Positions 1-9,257 are shown, numbered from the stretch's first letter. The stretch is DNA of 64,000 nt from Ruminococcus sp. (GCF_024692365.1 NZ_JAILMR010000008.1:1-64000); one strand, 5' to 3'. The notes: a model not told the origin generated them from the letters alone. Numbers and translations are program-made.

Positions 1-21
1 TACCCGAATAATACTTTTATC

Positions 22-50
22 TTGACAATCATATAATCATGTGCTAATAT
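22..50 (+). promoter_or_regulatory. Orphan promoter with possible short transcript
   Basis: TTGACA at 22-27, a 17-base spacer and TAATAT at 45-50 with an extended TGC in front form a near-consensus promoter. No ORF follows on this strand. The implied transcript from about 57 holds a hairpin (GACCGA/TCGGTC, 60-84), then a 9-bp hairpin at 157-182 followed by TTGATTTTT, which could end a transcript of about 135 bases. It may be a small RNA, or the promoter may be fortuitous and the hairpins may belong to a gene left of the window. Confidence 0.3.
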
Positions 51-213
51 GCTGATAAGACCGACTGCTTTCACAATCGGTCTCATCATATACTCTTTTA
101 TTACACTATTTGTAGTTTACACAGAATTTGGGATTGACTCAGAATAAAACACTAATCGGCTCATGGTATATCTCATGAGCCGTTGATTTTTATCAGCAGG
201 TAAGTCCTGCATA

Positions 214-242
214 CAAAAACAGACCCGCATACAACGGGTCTG
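214..242 (-). terminator. Terminator of the marR operon
   Basis: The inverted repeat CAGACCCG / CGGGTCTG (220-227 and 235-242) is followed on the minus strand by a U-run (complement of AAAAA at 215-219). It lies just after the stop of the small Cys-rich gene. Confidence 0.7.
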
Positions 243-250
243 TAATTCCA

Positions 251-448
251 TCAGTTCTGTTTTCTGACTATCGCGTATTCGTCGTCTAGTCTGTAATATG
301 GGCAAGCATAGCGAGGTTCATTGAAAAGCCTGTACATCTCATCCTCGTCCAAGTTGACCTCACAGGAATAACATTCAAGTTCTTCGTCATAAACGTTATT
401 TACGCAGCTTTCACATGAAGTGAAGCTGCCTTTTTTCTTTTTGCTCAT
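251..448 (-). CDS. Small Cys-rich protein, DUF6472-like
   Basis: This 65-residue acidic protein has a Lys-rich N-terminus and Cys pairs resembling a small metal-binding fold (CESC near residue 13, ECYSC near 26, a lone C near 49). From memory it resembles the clostridial DUF6472 family, which has no assigned function. Its ATG overlaps the stop of the marR gene in an ATGA arrangement, so the two are almost certainly cotranscribed and translationally coupled. It has no signal peptide and is probably cytoplasmic. A zinc-ribbon role is inference only. Confidence 0.75.
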   Translation of the reverse strand: MSKKKKGSFTSCESCVNNVYDEELECYSCEVNLDEDEMYRLFNEPRYACPYYRLDDEYAIVRKQN

Positions 449-891
449 ATATCCATCACCTGTTTAAGTATCTCGCTGACCTGTACCAGAGCGTTGTAAA
501 GTCTTCCCATATCTTCATCGGATACTTCTGAAAACAGTTCAAGCAGATCTTCGCGGATATCAGTTTTCATTTTTATCAGGAAACTCTCTGCTTTCTCTGT
601 CAGAGATATGTTAACAACACGCCTGTTATCAGGCTGATGTGTCCTCTCGATGAATCCCATATCAACCAGCTGAGCCACTGCACGGGTAGCCTGTTCGTTG
701 GAAGTATTGATCTTTGAAGCCAGCTGAGACATATTCATCTGTCCGCATACTGAAAGTGACAGCAGAACTATCTGCTGAGTACGTGTAACATGGTACTTCT
801 TCTGATCGAATGTATCGAATACCAGCTTGCGGCTTAAAGGGTATATTTCGTAAAACTGCATTATGCAGCCTGTTCTGATCTCATTGTCCAT
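445..891 (-). CDS. MarR family transcriptional regulator
   Basis: The 148-residue protein has the MarR layout: N-terminal dimer helices, a winged helix-turn-helix (MNMSQLASKINTSNEQATRAV, then FIERTHQPDNRRVVNISLT as the wing) at about residues 53-105, and a C-terminal dimer helix. MarR proteins usually repress their own operon and a neighbouring exporter or stress gene until a small ligand or oxidant binds. Here the only cotranscribed gene is the small Cys-rich protein. A Shine-Dalgarno AGGAGG precedes the ATG. The ligand cannot be told from sequence. Confidence 0.92.
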   Translation of the reverse strand: MDNEIRTGCIMQFYEIYPLSRKLVFDTFDQKKYHVTRTQQIVLLSLSVCGQMNMSQLASKINTSNEQATRAVAQLVDMGFIERTHQPDNRRVVNISLTEKAESFLIKMKTDIREDLLELFSEVSDEDMGRLYNALVQVSEILKQVMDI

Positions 892-929
892 TTTTGTATC
901 CTCCTGATCATTTCTTGTTCTAATTCCTC

Positions 930-995
930 CACCTGTTGCCGAATTCTATTTCAGGTGTTAACATTATTATACTATACATGAGGAACATTTGTCAA
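930..995 (-). promoter_or_regulatory. marR promoter and possible operator
   Basis: On the minus strand TTGACA (990-995) and TATAAT (966-971) are 18 bases apart. Just downstream in the leader an inverted repeat CAGGTG/CACCTG (952-957 and 930-935) with 16 bases between arms could be an autoregulatory operator or a leader hairpin. The remainder of the 892-1199 gap is AT-rich and holds only this promoter and the terminator at 1141-1179. Confidence 0.6.
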
Positions 996-1140
996 TGCAC
1001 TATATTTATCAATATTTGATTTTGCTAAACTGTATTTTTGTTAATCATTGTTTTTTACAAGGGTTGATAGAATTTAATGGTGTCATATCAACGCAGACCA
1101 ATTTCTCCATATATATTATCATACTACGAGATTTACCTGA

Positions 1141-1179
1141 TTAAAAGAGCGGCGTGCCCGATAAGATCAAGCACGCCGC
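1141..1179 (-). terminator. Terminator of the sigma-factor operon
   Basis: GCGGCGTGC (1149-1157) pairs with GCACGCCGC (1171-1179), and on the minus strand the stem is followed by TCTTTTAA. It lies 20 bases past the stop of the VWA lipoprotein gene. Confidence 0.75.
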
Positions 1180-1199
1180 ATACATTATCCAATTTCTCA

Positions 1200-2873
1200 C
1201 TACCTGTTATTCGTGTTTGAATTCTCGTAATCTTCTTCGTATATAGCTATCATCTTCAGAAGTTCTTCCGCATCAAGATGCAGACCCTTTGCATAATCTC
1301 TGATCTCAGCCATTGTAAATTTATCCTCGGAGTTGCCCAGTGTCTTAGCAAACATCGCAGCAGCACAAGCCAGCTTCATGTTTTCGCTCATCTCGTCTTT
1401 GCTGACATAGCTTGCAAGCTTAACAGCCTTATCGATTAGCTTGCTCTCGTTCTCGTCCTTCTCCTTGTATCTTACCGATATAGTCAGAAGTTCCTTGTCA
1501 AGATCAGTCTCATCTGCTTTTTCGGGGGCGGGATACTCAACATCGTCCTGATATTTCAGAGTACGTTTGCTGTCATCGCTGTCAGCTTTGTTATCGGTCA
1601 TGACTATCTCATAGAGCGCTGTTACCTGCTGAGCCGCACCAACATCGCCTGCATCTTTAGTATCGTCCTCAAAATCCTGATCTTCAAGAAGTCTGTTCTC
1701 GTAGCCGACCAGTTTATAATAAGCAACGTTCAGAGGATTGAACTCCACCTGAATCTTTGCATCCTTAGCCACGGTGAACATTGTTCCGCTCATTTCGGTA
1801 ACAAGGACTCTTTCAGCTTCTTCAACGCTGTCGATGTAAGCATAGTTGCCGTTTCCGTTGTCAGCCAGAGCTTCAAGCTTGTTGTCCTTGTAGTTGCCCA
1901 TGCCAAATCCAAGAACAGAGAGGTACACACCATTATTGCGCTTTTCCTCGATTAGTGCTTTAAGTTCGTCTTCGGTAGAAAGACCAACATTCAGGTCGCC
2001 GTCGGTTGCTAAGATAACTCTGTTGTTGCCGCCCTTGATGAAATACTTCTCTGCAAGTTCGTAAGCAGTGTTTATGCCCGCTGCACCTGCGGTGGAACCG
2101 CCTGCTGTCAGACCAGCCAGTGTTGAAGCAATCGTTTCGTAGTTAGCTCCGCTCTCGCCCTCAAGCTCGATGTTATCTCTGCCTGCATAGGTCACTATCG
2201 ATATCCTGTCATTCTTGCCCAGGTTTTCAGCCAGCATTGCAAACGCCTGTGTAACGAGGGGAAGCTTGTTTTCATCAGCCATAGAACCGCTGACATCTAT
2301 TAGGAAAACGATGTTTGAATCAATATCCTGAACATCGATATCCTTAGCCTGCAAGCCTATCTGCATAAGCTTAGCGTCAGGATTCCATGGGCAGTCGGAA
2401 AGTTCGGTGTTTATTGCGATCTTGTCATCACCGTCGGGGTAGTTATATTCATATTTGAAGTAGTTTATGAATTCCTCGGTTCTGACTGCATTGGGGTCGA
2501 TATCCTGACGATTCTCCAGCATACGTCTGATATTGGTAAATGAAGCTGTATCCACATCGGTTGAAAAAGTAGACAGCGGATTCTCGGCTACACTCAGGAA
2601 TGAGTTCTCAGCATAGTAGTTGTATTCCTCTGTGTTTATCTCCATGTCTCCGATAGCATTCATTTCCTCAGAGTATTGAATATTGTCGCCATTTTTATAA
2701 TCCTTTGTATCTTCAGCATCGTTGGATATCTTTTGCTCTGCGTAATCGTAATCATTTTTGGTGGGACTCATATCTTTTTTACTACTTCCGCCATTTCCGC
2801 ATGAAGTCATCATCGTCATAGCCATTATTACTGATACAACGATCGCTGATATCTTTTTAGTATTCTCTTTCAT
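1200..2873 (-). CDS. VWA-domain lipoprotein (YfbK-like)
   Basis: The ATG at 2873 is preferred over an upstream in-frame start because AGGAAG lies just before it and a lipoprotein signal follows at once (lipobox TSC, Cys 25). The mature 557-residue protein has an acidic Ser/Asn-rich tether, a conserved N-terminal region of the YfbK type (about 95-165), and a von Willebrand A domain whose MIDAS motif DVSGS is at 193-197. A DUF3520-like C-terminal part follows. VWA proteins of this type bind a ligand through Mg2+; the partner is unknown. It is the last gene of the sigma/anti-sigma operon, so it is probably a cell-surface product of that regulatory system. Confidence 0.85.
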   Translation of the reverse strand: MKENTKKISAIVVSVIMAMTMMTSCGNGGSSKKDMSPTKNDYDYAEQKISNDAEDTKDYKNGDNIQYSEEMNAIGDMEINTEEYNYYAENSFLSVAENPLSTFSTDVDTASFTNIRRMLENRQDIDPNAVRTEEFINYFKYEYNYPDGDDKIAINTELSDCPWNPDAKLMQIGLQAKDIDVQDIDSNIVFLIDVSGSMADENKLPLVTQAFAMLAENLGKNDRISIVTYAGRDNIELEGESGANYETIASTLAGLTAGGSTAGAAGINTAYELAEKYFIKGGNNRVILATDGDLNVGLSTEDELKALIEEKRNNGVYLSVLGFGMGNYKDNKLEALADNGNGNYAYIDSVEEAERVLVTEMSGTMFTVAKDAKIQVEFNPLNVAYYKLVGYENRLLEDQDFEDDTKDAGDVGAAQQVTALYEIVMTDNKADSDDSKRTLKYQDDVEYPAPEKADETDLDKELLTISVRYKEKDENESKLIDKAVKLASYVSKDEMSENMKLACAAAMFAKTLGNSEDKFTMAEIRDYAKGLHLDAEELLKMIAIYEEDYENSNTNNR

Positions 2874-2898
2874 AGTTATCTTCCTTTCCGTAATGGTA

Positions 2899-4035
2899 TC
2901 AAATACCAAATACCTCATTTATGAGCCTTTCAGCATATTCTTTGGAAAGTGTCATCTCAAATGAACTTTCATCACTCAGGTTTTTACCTGTCTTCTCATA
3001 ACATCTTATCTTGTAACTATTGTCAGTCCCAAAGATATATAAGCTTATACAGTTGATGGTTTCTCGACCTACATTGATAGTTTTATATTCAGGATCCTTG
3101 CCGGTATAAATGTCGAAAAATACAATTTGTAACTCCAGCCCTTTATCTAAGTTTAAATCATTATCATCTGATGCTTTCTCAGTTTTGGTTGAAGTAACTT
3201 TTTCATCTGTGAGAGCTTCAAATATTATCTCAAGTGTTTTTGGTGTATCAAAGTCAGCGGTTAAGTAATTGCCTTGATACATTCCCATGAAACCTGTCTT
3301 GTTCTCTTCGTTCCATACATAACCTTCAGATATCAAAATATTACTTGATGTACCGCCAGTTATTTCCTGACCGCCGACAGCATCGGATCCATTTGATTCA
3401 GAACCATTGCCGTACTGTACGGCTTCGACCAAATCGGGGATAAGATCAATAGGGAACTCATAGTACGCTGTCTCTTTGTACTCGTCATTCTCATCGAAAT
3501 AGTTTATGTTGAATATAAAGCTGTTTTCATAGCCTATCAGCGTTACGCCCTCGCCGTTGATCTTGGTATCGCCTACCCTGAATGACTTTTTATCTTCAAA
3601 CTTCATATGAGACATAAAGCCCTCGGTTTCCAGTGCGTTGAGTTGTTCTGAGGTTACAGCCAGTTCAAGCATCTTTTCTTCTGTTCCGGGCATTGCCATG
3701 CCTTTGAGGATTATTCTTGCACCCTCCAGACAGTTATCCCAGCTCTGTCTTATGTGACCGTTGTTGTACATCTCGAATCCGAAAGCGCCGTCACCTATGA
3801 TATAGTTGTAATACTGATCAAAGTCGTAGTCATCTATATCGATAGTTTCCTCGGATGTCGTTTCTTCTGCGGTCGTTTCGTCATCGGTTGGATATTCACT
3901 AGTGCAGGATTCCTCTGTAACTTCGTCGATCTTTTCCACAGGTGCCGCTGTCTCTCTCTTTTCTTCTACCTTGCCGCAGCCTGTCAGCATCAAAAGTGCC
4001 AGTGCTATAACAGCATATCTTTTTGTTATTTTCAT
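2899..4035 (-). CDS. Lipoprotein of unknown function
   Basis: The start at 4035 has AAGGAGG eight bases upstream and begins a lipoprotein signal peptide with lipobox LTGC (Cys 20). A Thr/Glu-rich stretch (about 24-60) looks like a flexible wall-spanning tether. The rest (about 70-378) is a soluble domain with alternating beta-type sequence that I do not recognise. It lies between the anti-sigma gene and the VWA lipoprotein gene, 25 bases upstream of the latter, and is probably cotranscribed. An outside sensor or ligand-binding role is inference from position. Confidence 0.8.
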   Translation of the reverse strand: MKITKRYAVIALALLMLTGCGKVEEKRETAAPVEKIDEVTEESCTSEYPTDDETTAEETTSEETIDIDDYDFDQYYNYIIGDGAFGFEMYNNGHIRQSWDNCLEGARIILKGMAMPGTEEKMLELAVTSEQLNALETEGFMSHMKFEDKKSFRVGDTKINGEGVTLIGYENSFIFNINYFDENDEYKETAYYEFPIDLIPDLVEAVQYGNGSESNGSDAVGGQEITGGTSSNILISEGYVWNEENKTGFMGMYQGNYLTADFDTPKTLEIIFEALTDEKVTSTKTEKASDDNDLNLDKGLELQIVFFDIYTGKDPEYKTINVGRETINCISLYIFGTDNSYKIRCYEKTGKNLSDESSFEMTLSKEYAERLINEVFGI

Positions 4036-4048
4036 CTTAACTGCCTCC

Positions 4049-5014
4049 TTATGCATTGTTCCACTGTTCTAAAAAGCTTTCCATATCAAGTTCGGGTGTG
4101 TATTTCATTCTGTCAAAGTAAAAATCATTAATGTTCAGACTGTCCTTTTCAAGGCTCTGTGCGCTGCTGTCAAGAGCAGTCCAACCGTTCTGGAATACTG
4201 CTCCGCCGTCCAGTGTTATCTCTATCTGCGGTGCATTCTCAAATACTATGCTGTAACTTTGTACGCCCGTTATTTTCAGTGGAAGCAGATACTCTCTGTT
4301 CCTTTGCAGAATGTAAGGTGTGCTGCTGTTGATGACAAGTTCAGTGTCCGTCATCGTGCCGTTCTTATCATAAGCTGCATTGACCTGTAAAGTGTAGGTC
4401 GCGCCATTATCAGCTGAAAGTTCAGCATCGAGCACCGTAACATCAACAAACAAGTCTGTTGATTTGAACACCTTGTCTTCAACGAAGTATTCATCGCCCT
4501 GTGGTTTATAGCTTGCAACGAATGATATGGTATCGGTATCACTCAATGAAAGCTGATTGTATCTCACGGTCGATGTTACAGAATCTGACGCATCAGCGGA
4601 TGTGCCAAAATCAATGCTTGGACGAGCATTATTTTCCACTGTTTCATCTGATTTGTCATCCGTTATGTTAGCTGCTTTGTTATCTTTTCTGTCTGTATTT
4701 TTATTTCTTGATGAAGTATCATCTTTTCTGTCGGGTCGTGAAAGCGGGATGTTATCCATAGCTGCTTTTGTTTTCTTGGATTCGTTCATTATATTAATTC
4801 CCGCAAATACAACAATGAAAGCTGCTGCAACTGCGGCTATCTTCATGTATCCGCCCGAACGATTTATCTGCTGTCTGTTCTCTGTGTAAGTTGTCTCATT
4901 CATGTTCTCTGTTTCTTTTTTGTCTATCTCCTCGGATATTCTGTTCCACAGCTTATCCATATCGGGTGCAGTATCCTGGATATGCTGTGTGTATTCTTCT
5001 TTTAAGTTAGCCAT
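4049..5014 (-). CDS. Probable membrane anti-sigma factor
   Basis: The 321-residue protein starts with a short charged cytoplasmic part (MANLKEEYTQH..., about 1-55) containing a W-x-R-I-x-E-E-I helix. One membrane helix follows (about 57-75), then a Ser/Asp/Asn-rich linker and an extracellular beta-rich domain (about 135-321). This topology, and the 8-base overlap with the sigma-factor gene upstream, fit an anti-sigma factor holding its ECF sigma factor at the membrane. No zinc-binding ZAS motif (HxxxCxxC) is visible, so it would be a non-ZAS type. AAGGAGG precedes the ATG at 8 bases. Confidence 0.75.
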   Translation of the reverse strand: MANLKEEYTQHIQDTAPDMDKLWNRISEEIDKKETENMNETTYTENRQQINRSGGYMKIAAVAAAFIVVFAGINIMNESKKTKAAMDNIPLSRPDRKDDTSSRNKNTDRKDNKAANITDDKSDETVENNARPSIDFGTSADASDSVTSTVRYNQLSLSDTDTISFVASYKPQGDEYFVEDKVFKSTDLFVDVTVLDAELSADNGATYTLQVNAAYDKNGTMTDTELVINSSTPYILQRNREYLLPLKITGVQSYSIVFENAPQIEITLDGGAVFQNGWTALDSSAQSLEKDSLNINDFYFDRMKYTPELDMESFLEQWNNA

Positions 5015-5570
5015 AAATACTGCCCTCCTTTACTGTTTTTTTCAGCTTGTTCAAAGCCTGTTTATATCTCCATGCAACAGTGCCAAGAGGAACGCCCAGC
5101 GTTTCGCTTATCTCCTTAAAGGTCATATCAAGACCTGTGCGGAGGTTGATGATCTCTCTTTCTGCTTCGTTCAGTGTTTCCAGCGCCTGTTTGAATGCCA
5201 TTCCGCTTTCCACCTGAACATCAGTAGGATCTTCGGGGCCTGCCTGTTCCTCGGTGTATATGCCGTCATCGTCTATCGTGTATTCCTCGTGTTTTCTTTT
5301 TCTCAGGAAGTCGATAGCCATATTTCGTGCCATTACCGTTATGTAGCGCTTATGTCCCGTTCCGGAACGGTACTGCGCCGCTGTCTCCCACAGTCTCAAA
5401 AACATATCGCTCGTCAGGTCCTCAGCGTCCTGGGGACTTTTCACCACAGCAAGCATCTGTTGATATATCAGCTTGCCATAGCATGAGTAGATGTCTTTAA
5501 GACCGCTCTTGTCTTTACCGAGTATCCGTTGGATACACAGGTCGAACTCCTTGTCGGTCAAATCTATCAT
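5007..5570 (-). CDS. ECF-type RNA polymerase sigma factor
   Basis: Region 2 is visible at about residues 20-95 (DAEDLTSDMFLRLWE and ARNMAIDFLRKRK, the -10 recognition helix), and region 4 at about 125-180 with a helix-turn-helix (MTFKEISETLGVPLGTVAWR). The 187-residue length is normal for an ECF sigma factor. The ATG at 5570 is chosen over the GTG just before it, but the Shine-Dalgarno AAGGG is very close to both, so translation may be weak. The downstream probable anti-sigma gene overlaps it. The regulon is unknown. Confidence 0.9.
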   Translation of the reverse strand: MIDLTDKEFDLCIQRILGKDKSGLKDIYSCYGKLIYQQMLAVVKSPQDAEDLTSDMFLRLWETAAQYRSGTGHKRYITVMARNMAIDFLRKRKHEEYTIDDDGIYTEEQAGPEDPTDVQVESGMAFKQALETLNEAEREIINLRTGLDMTFKEISETLGVPLGTVAWRYKQALNKLKKTVKEGSIYG

Positions 5571-5691
5571 CACCCTTCGACATAATATATACGTTTGGTC
5601 TTATGATTATTTTTGGTGTGATTTTGTACAAACTTCATGCCTGAAATTTGTGCGTAATCACTGAAATGAATATAGACATAATTCGATAATG

Positions 5692-5720
5692 ATTATAACA
5701 CATAATCAAATAAAAGTAAA
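5692..5720 (-). promoter_or_regulatory. Promoter of the sigma-factor operon
   Basis: On the minus strand TTTACT (5715-5720) and TATAAT (5692-5697) are 17 bases apart, with an extended TGTG before the -10 box. This is a housekeeping-type promoter; I could not pick out a separate ECF-type autoregulatory promoter in the leader. Together with the metE promoter it accounts for the 5571-5945 gap, which otherwise shows nothing. Confidence 0.6.
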
Positions 5721-5882
5721 GATACCAAGAAACAAATTCTATTTTATTGCATGCTCATTACTTGCTGTGACGTTCTCATAAAGAATTATACTATTATAAA
5801 CAGACCAGATCATTCAAACGAGGTCTTAGAACAATAAATCAGATATAGCCTTTACCTATATTACATCATAAAAAAATAGTAC

Positions 5883-5911
5883 TTTTCTATTTCGAAAAAG
5901 TGTGTTATAAT
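5883..5911 (+). promoter_or_regulatory. metE promoter with inverted repeat
   Basis: TATAAT at 5906-5911 with an extended TGT gives a start near 5918 and a leader of only about 28 bases, too short for a riboswitch. The -35 region is poor. An inverted repeat ACTTTT-N8/9-AAAAGT (about 5881-5900) covers it and could be an activator or repressor site. Confidence 0.5.
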
Positions 5912-5945
5912 ATAAACATAATAAAACATATCGGAGGAATAGGAA

Positions 5946-8219
5946 ATGAATACATCAATTATTGGTTATCCCCGTATAGGAAATCTTCGTGAGCTTAAAT
6001 TCGCAAGTGAGAAGTATTTCAGGGGTGAGATTTCAGCTGACGAACTGGAAAAGACAGCAAAGTCTATCCGTCTTTACAATCTGGATATCCAGAAGAAAAG
6101 CGGTCTGGACTATATCCCGTCCAACGACTTCTCGTTCTATGACGGTATGCTGGATACAGCTTTCCTGCTGAACGCAGTTCCCGAGAGATACACAAGTCTT
6201 GGTCTTTCAACACTGGATACATTCTTTGCAGCTGCAAGAGGATATCAGGGTGAAAAGGGTGACGTTAAGGCACTTGCTATGAAAAAGTGGTACAACACCA
6301 ACTATCACTACATGGTTCCCGAGGTAAGCGATTCGACAGATATCAAGCTTGCAGGCACAAAGCCTTTCGATCTTTTCAAGGAAGCACAGGAAAACGGCGT
6401 TAAGACAAAGCCTGTTGTTATCGGCGCATACACTTTCCTGAAGCTTGCAAGATACACAGGCACAAAGACTGCTGCTGACTTTGCTGATACAGCTGCTGCA
6501 GCTTACATCGAGCTGCTTAAGAAATTTGCTGAACTTGGCGCTGAGTGGGTACAGATCGATGAACCTTCTCTCGTTAAGGATATGACAGCTGATGACACCG
6601 CACTGTTCGTATCTCTCTACAAGAAGATTCTCGCAGGCAAGAACGGCGTTAAGGTTCTTTTACAGACATACTTCGGCGATGTTCGTGACTGCTACAATGA
6701 GCTTACCGCACTTGATTTTGACGGTATCGGTCTCGATCTTGTTGAGGGCAAGCGTACTCTTGAACTCATCAAGGCTAACGGTTTCCCCAAGGGCAAGATC
6801 CTGTTTGCGGGTGTTGTAAATGGTAAGAACATCTGGAGAAACAACTACGAGAAAACTGTTAACATTGTTAACGAGCTGAAAAACTATGCTGAGAATATCG
6901 TGCTGAGCACTTCCTGCTCACTGCTGCACGTTCCCTGCACACTTGCAAACGAGACTAAGCTGGATGCAAGCTACCTCAAGCATTTTGCCTATGCTGAGGA
7001 GAAGCTTGGCGAGCTGGCTGATCTGAAAACCATCCTCAGTGCTGATAAGCCTACTGAGACTGCTGAATTCATCAGCAATAAGGAGCTCCACAGCGAGCAG
7101 AGATCTGGCGGTAATGCTGATGTAAGAGCAAAGGTCGCAGCACTGACAGAAAAGGATTTTGTAAGACTTCCTGAATTTGCAGAGCGTGAAAAGATTCAGA
7201 AGGCTCGTTTTGATCTGCCCCTCTTCCCGACTACTACTATCGGTTCATTCCCTCAGACTACTGACGTAAAGTCAAAGCGTTCCGCTTTCCGTAAGGGCGA
7301 GCTTGGTGCTGATGAGTATGAGAAGTTCGTTGAGAAGAAGATCGCTGAGTGCGTAGCACTTCAGGAAGAGATCGGTCTTGACGTTCTTGTTCACGGCGAG
7401 TTTGAGCGTAACGATATGGTTGAGTATTTCGGTGAGTGCCTTGACGGCTACATCTTCACCGAGAAGGCATGGGTACAGTCCTACGGCACAAGATGCGTTA
7501 AGCCTCCCATTGTTTGGGGCGATATCTCAAGAGCAAAGCCCATGACAGTAAGATGGTCGAAATACGCTCAGAGCCTGACAAAGAAGCCTATGAAGGGTAT
7601 GCTGACAGGTCCTGTTACCATCCTTAACTGGTCATTCCCCCGTGAGGATATCACACTCAAGGAGTGTGCATTCCAGATCGCACTTGCTATCCGTGAGGAA
7701 GTTCTCGATCTTGAAGCAAACGGCATTAGCATAATCCAGGTTGACGAAGCTGCACTCCGTGAGAAACTTCCTCTGAGAAAGTCTGACTGGAGAGAAGATT
7801 ATCTTGACTGGGCTATCCCCGCTTTCAGATATGTTCACAGCGGTGTAAAGCCCGAGACTCAGGTTCACACTCATATGTGTTACAGCGAATTTGCTGACAT
7901 CATCAAGGATATCGATGATATGGACGCTGACGTTATCACATTTGAAGCTTCACGTTCCGATCTGACAATTCTCGATGTTCTGAAGGAAAACAATTTCCGT
8001 ACAGAAGTTGGTCCCGGCGTATACGATATCCACTCACCCAGAGTACCTTCCAAGGAAGAGATCAAGGCTGCTATCGCTAAGATGACAGATCGTATACCTC
8101 TTTCCAAGCTGTGGGTAAATCCCGACTGCGGTCTTAAAACAAGAGGCAACGAGGAGACTATCCCCAGCCTGAAAAACCTTGTTGACGCTGCTAAGGAAGC
8201 AAGAGCTGAAAAAGCATAA
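5946..8219 (+). CDS. metE: Cobalamin-independent methionine synthase
   Basis: The 757-residue enzyme transfers the methyl group of 5-methyltetrahydropteroyl-triglutamate to homocysteine to make methionine in the cytoplasm. The N-terminal barrel ([20 protein letters not shown]) and C-terminal catalytic barrel (from about residue 425, [11 protein letters not shown]) are both complete. Expected zinc ligands are visible in HTHMCYS and NPDCGLKTR, and [15 protein letters not shown] is present. Length is normal for MetE. GGAGGAAT precedes the ATG. The gene stands alone between its own promoter and terminator; no SAM or B12 riboswitch is present. Confidence 0.97.
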   Translation: MNTSIIGYPRIGNLRELKFASEKYFRGEISADELEKTAKSIRLYNLDIQKKSGLDYIPSNDFSFYDGMLDTAFLLNAVPERYTSLGLSTLDTFFAAARGYQGEKGDVKALAMKKWYNTNYHYMVPEVSDSTDIKLAGTKPFDLFKEAQENGVKTKPVVIGAYTFLKLARYTGTKTAADFADTAAAAYIELLKKFAELGAEWVQIDEPSLVKDMTADDTALFVSLYKKILAGKNGVKVLLQTYFGDVRDCYNELTALDFDGIGLDLVEGKRTLELIKANGFPKGKILFAGVVNGKNIWRNNYEKTVNIVNELKNYAENIVLSTSCSLLHVPCTLANETKLDASYLKHFAYAEEKLGELADLKTILSADKPTETAEFISNKELHSEQRSGGNADVRAKVAALTEKDFVRLPEFAEREKIQKARFDLPLFPTTTIGSFPQTTDVKSKRSAFRKGELGADEYEKFVEKKIAECVALQEEIGLDVLVHGEFERNDMVEYFGECLDGYIFTEKAWVQSYGTRCVKPPIVWGDISRAKPMTVRWSKYAQSLTKKPMKGMLTGPVTILNWSFPREDITLKECAFQIALAIREEVLDLEANGISIIQVDEAALREKLPLRKSDWREDYLDWAIPAFRYVHSGVKPETQVHTHMCYSEFADIIKDIDDMDADVITFEASRSDLTILDVLKENNFRTEVGPGVYDIHSPRVPSKEEIKAAIAKMTDRIPLSKLWVNPDCGLKTRGNEETIPSLKNLVDAAKEARAEKA

Positions 8220-8260
8220 TAACAGGAATGCATCATTTGATCTTCCGATATATTTAAATA

Positions 8261-8297
8261 GAACCGCACCGAGCTTTGTTTTGGTGCGGTTCTTTTA
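8261..8297 (+). terminator. metE terminator
   Basis: GAACCGCACC (8261-8270) pairs with GGTGCGGTTC (8283-8292) and is followed by TTTTA. Confidence 0.85.
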
Positions 8298-8357
8298 TGT
8301 AATACGATTGAATTTCGGACTTACCGTGGCATATTCATGAATTTATTTTCAGCTGTC

Positions 8358-8386
8358 TTTACTTTTTAGATAGAGTATGCTATAAT
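8358..8386 (+). promoter_or_regulatory. Promoter of the Mrp gene
   Basis: TTTACT (8358-8363), a 17-base spacer and TATAAT (8381-8386) with an extended TGC lie 37 bases before the start codon. Confidence 0.7.
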
Positions 8387-8422
8387 ATATCTATATCTAT
8401 TTATAGAAAGGAAAGTATTATA

Positions 8423-9241
8423 ATGAGTGAAGAATGTACACATGATTGCAGCAGCTGTTCGGCTGACTGTTCATCGAGATCTCAAGGTATTGAGAAAGCT
8501 GCCCCTCACTATATGTCCAATGTTAAAAAGGTAATTGCTGTTGTCAGCGGTAAGGGCGGTGTCGGAAAGTCACTGGTAACTTCTCTGCTTGCTGTTGATT
8601 TCGCAAGAAAGGGTTTCAAGACAGCTGTACTTGATGCTGATATTACAGGTCCCTCTATCCCTAAGATCTTTGGTATAAACGAAAGACCTGTTACCACAGA
8701 GGATGCACTTTTCCCATGTGAGAGCGAGTTCGGCACTAAGGTTATGTCAATCAATCTGCTGATGGAAAACACTTCCGACCCTGTTATCTGGCGCGGACCT
8801 GTTATCGCAGGTGCTGTTACTCAGTTCTGGACAGATGTTGCTTGGGGCGATGTTGACTATATGTTCGTTGATATGCCTCCGGGAACAGGTGATGTACCTC
8901 TGACTGTTTTCCAGTCACTGCCTGTTGACGGCATAGTTATCGTAAGCTCACCTCAGTCGCTGGTATCTCTGGTAGTTGAGAAATCCGTAAAGATGGCAAA
9001 GATGATGAATGTTCCGATACTTGGTCTTATCGAGAATATGAGCTACCTCAAATGTCCCGACTGCGGCAAGGAGATAAAAGTATTCGGTGACAGCCATGTT
9101 GATGAGATCGCCAAGGAGTACGACCTGAAAGTTCTCGCCAAGCTTCCTATCGACCCGCTTACAGCAACTCTCTGCGACAGCGGTAAGATAGAGATAATTG
9201 AGAATGACACTATTGCGGCTTTCAAGGATATCAAATTCTGA
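8423..9241 (+). CDS. Mrp/NBP35 family Fe-S carrier ATPase
   Basis: This 272-residue P-loop protein has the deviant Walker A GKGGVGKS (about residues 43-50) and the MRP motifs DADITGPSIPK and VDMPPGTGD. These mark the Mrp/NBP35/ApbC family, which assembles or carries [4Fe-4S] clusters to target enzymes. Cys are clustered at the N-terminus (CTHDCSSCSADC), and a C-terminal LKCPDCGKEI supplies the CxxC that bridges the dimer cluster. The N-terminal Cys cluster recalls NBP35-type proteins rather than short bacterial Mrp. It is monocistronic. Confidence 0.92.
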   Translation: MSEECTHDCSSCSADCSSRSQGIEKAAPHYMSNVKKVIAVVSGKGGVGKSLVTSLLAVDFARKGFKTAVLDADITGPSIPKIFGINERPVTTEDALFPCESEFGTKVMSINLLMENTSDPVIWRGPVIAGAVTQFWTDVAWGDVDYMFVDMPPGTGDVPLTVFQSLPVDGIVIVSSPQSLVSLVVEKSVKMAKMMNVPILGLIENMSYLKCPDCGKEIKVFGDSHVDEIAKEYDLKVLAKLPIDPLTATLCDSGKIEIIENDTIAAFKDIKF

Positions 9242-9257
9242 TAAAGCGTATAATAAG

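Noticed and set aside
117-305. 62-residue ORF near the left edge
   Set aside because: It overlaps the DUF6472-like gene in another frame and runs across two hairpins and a terminator.
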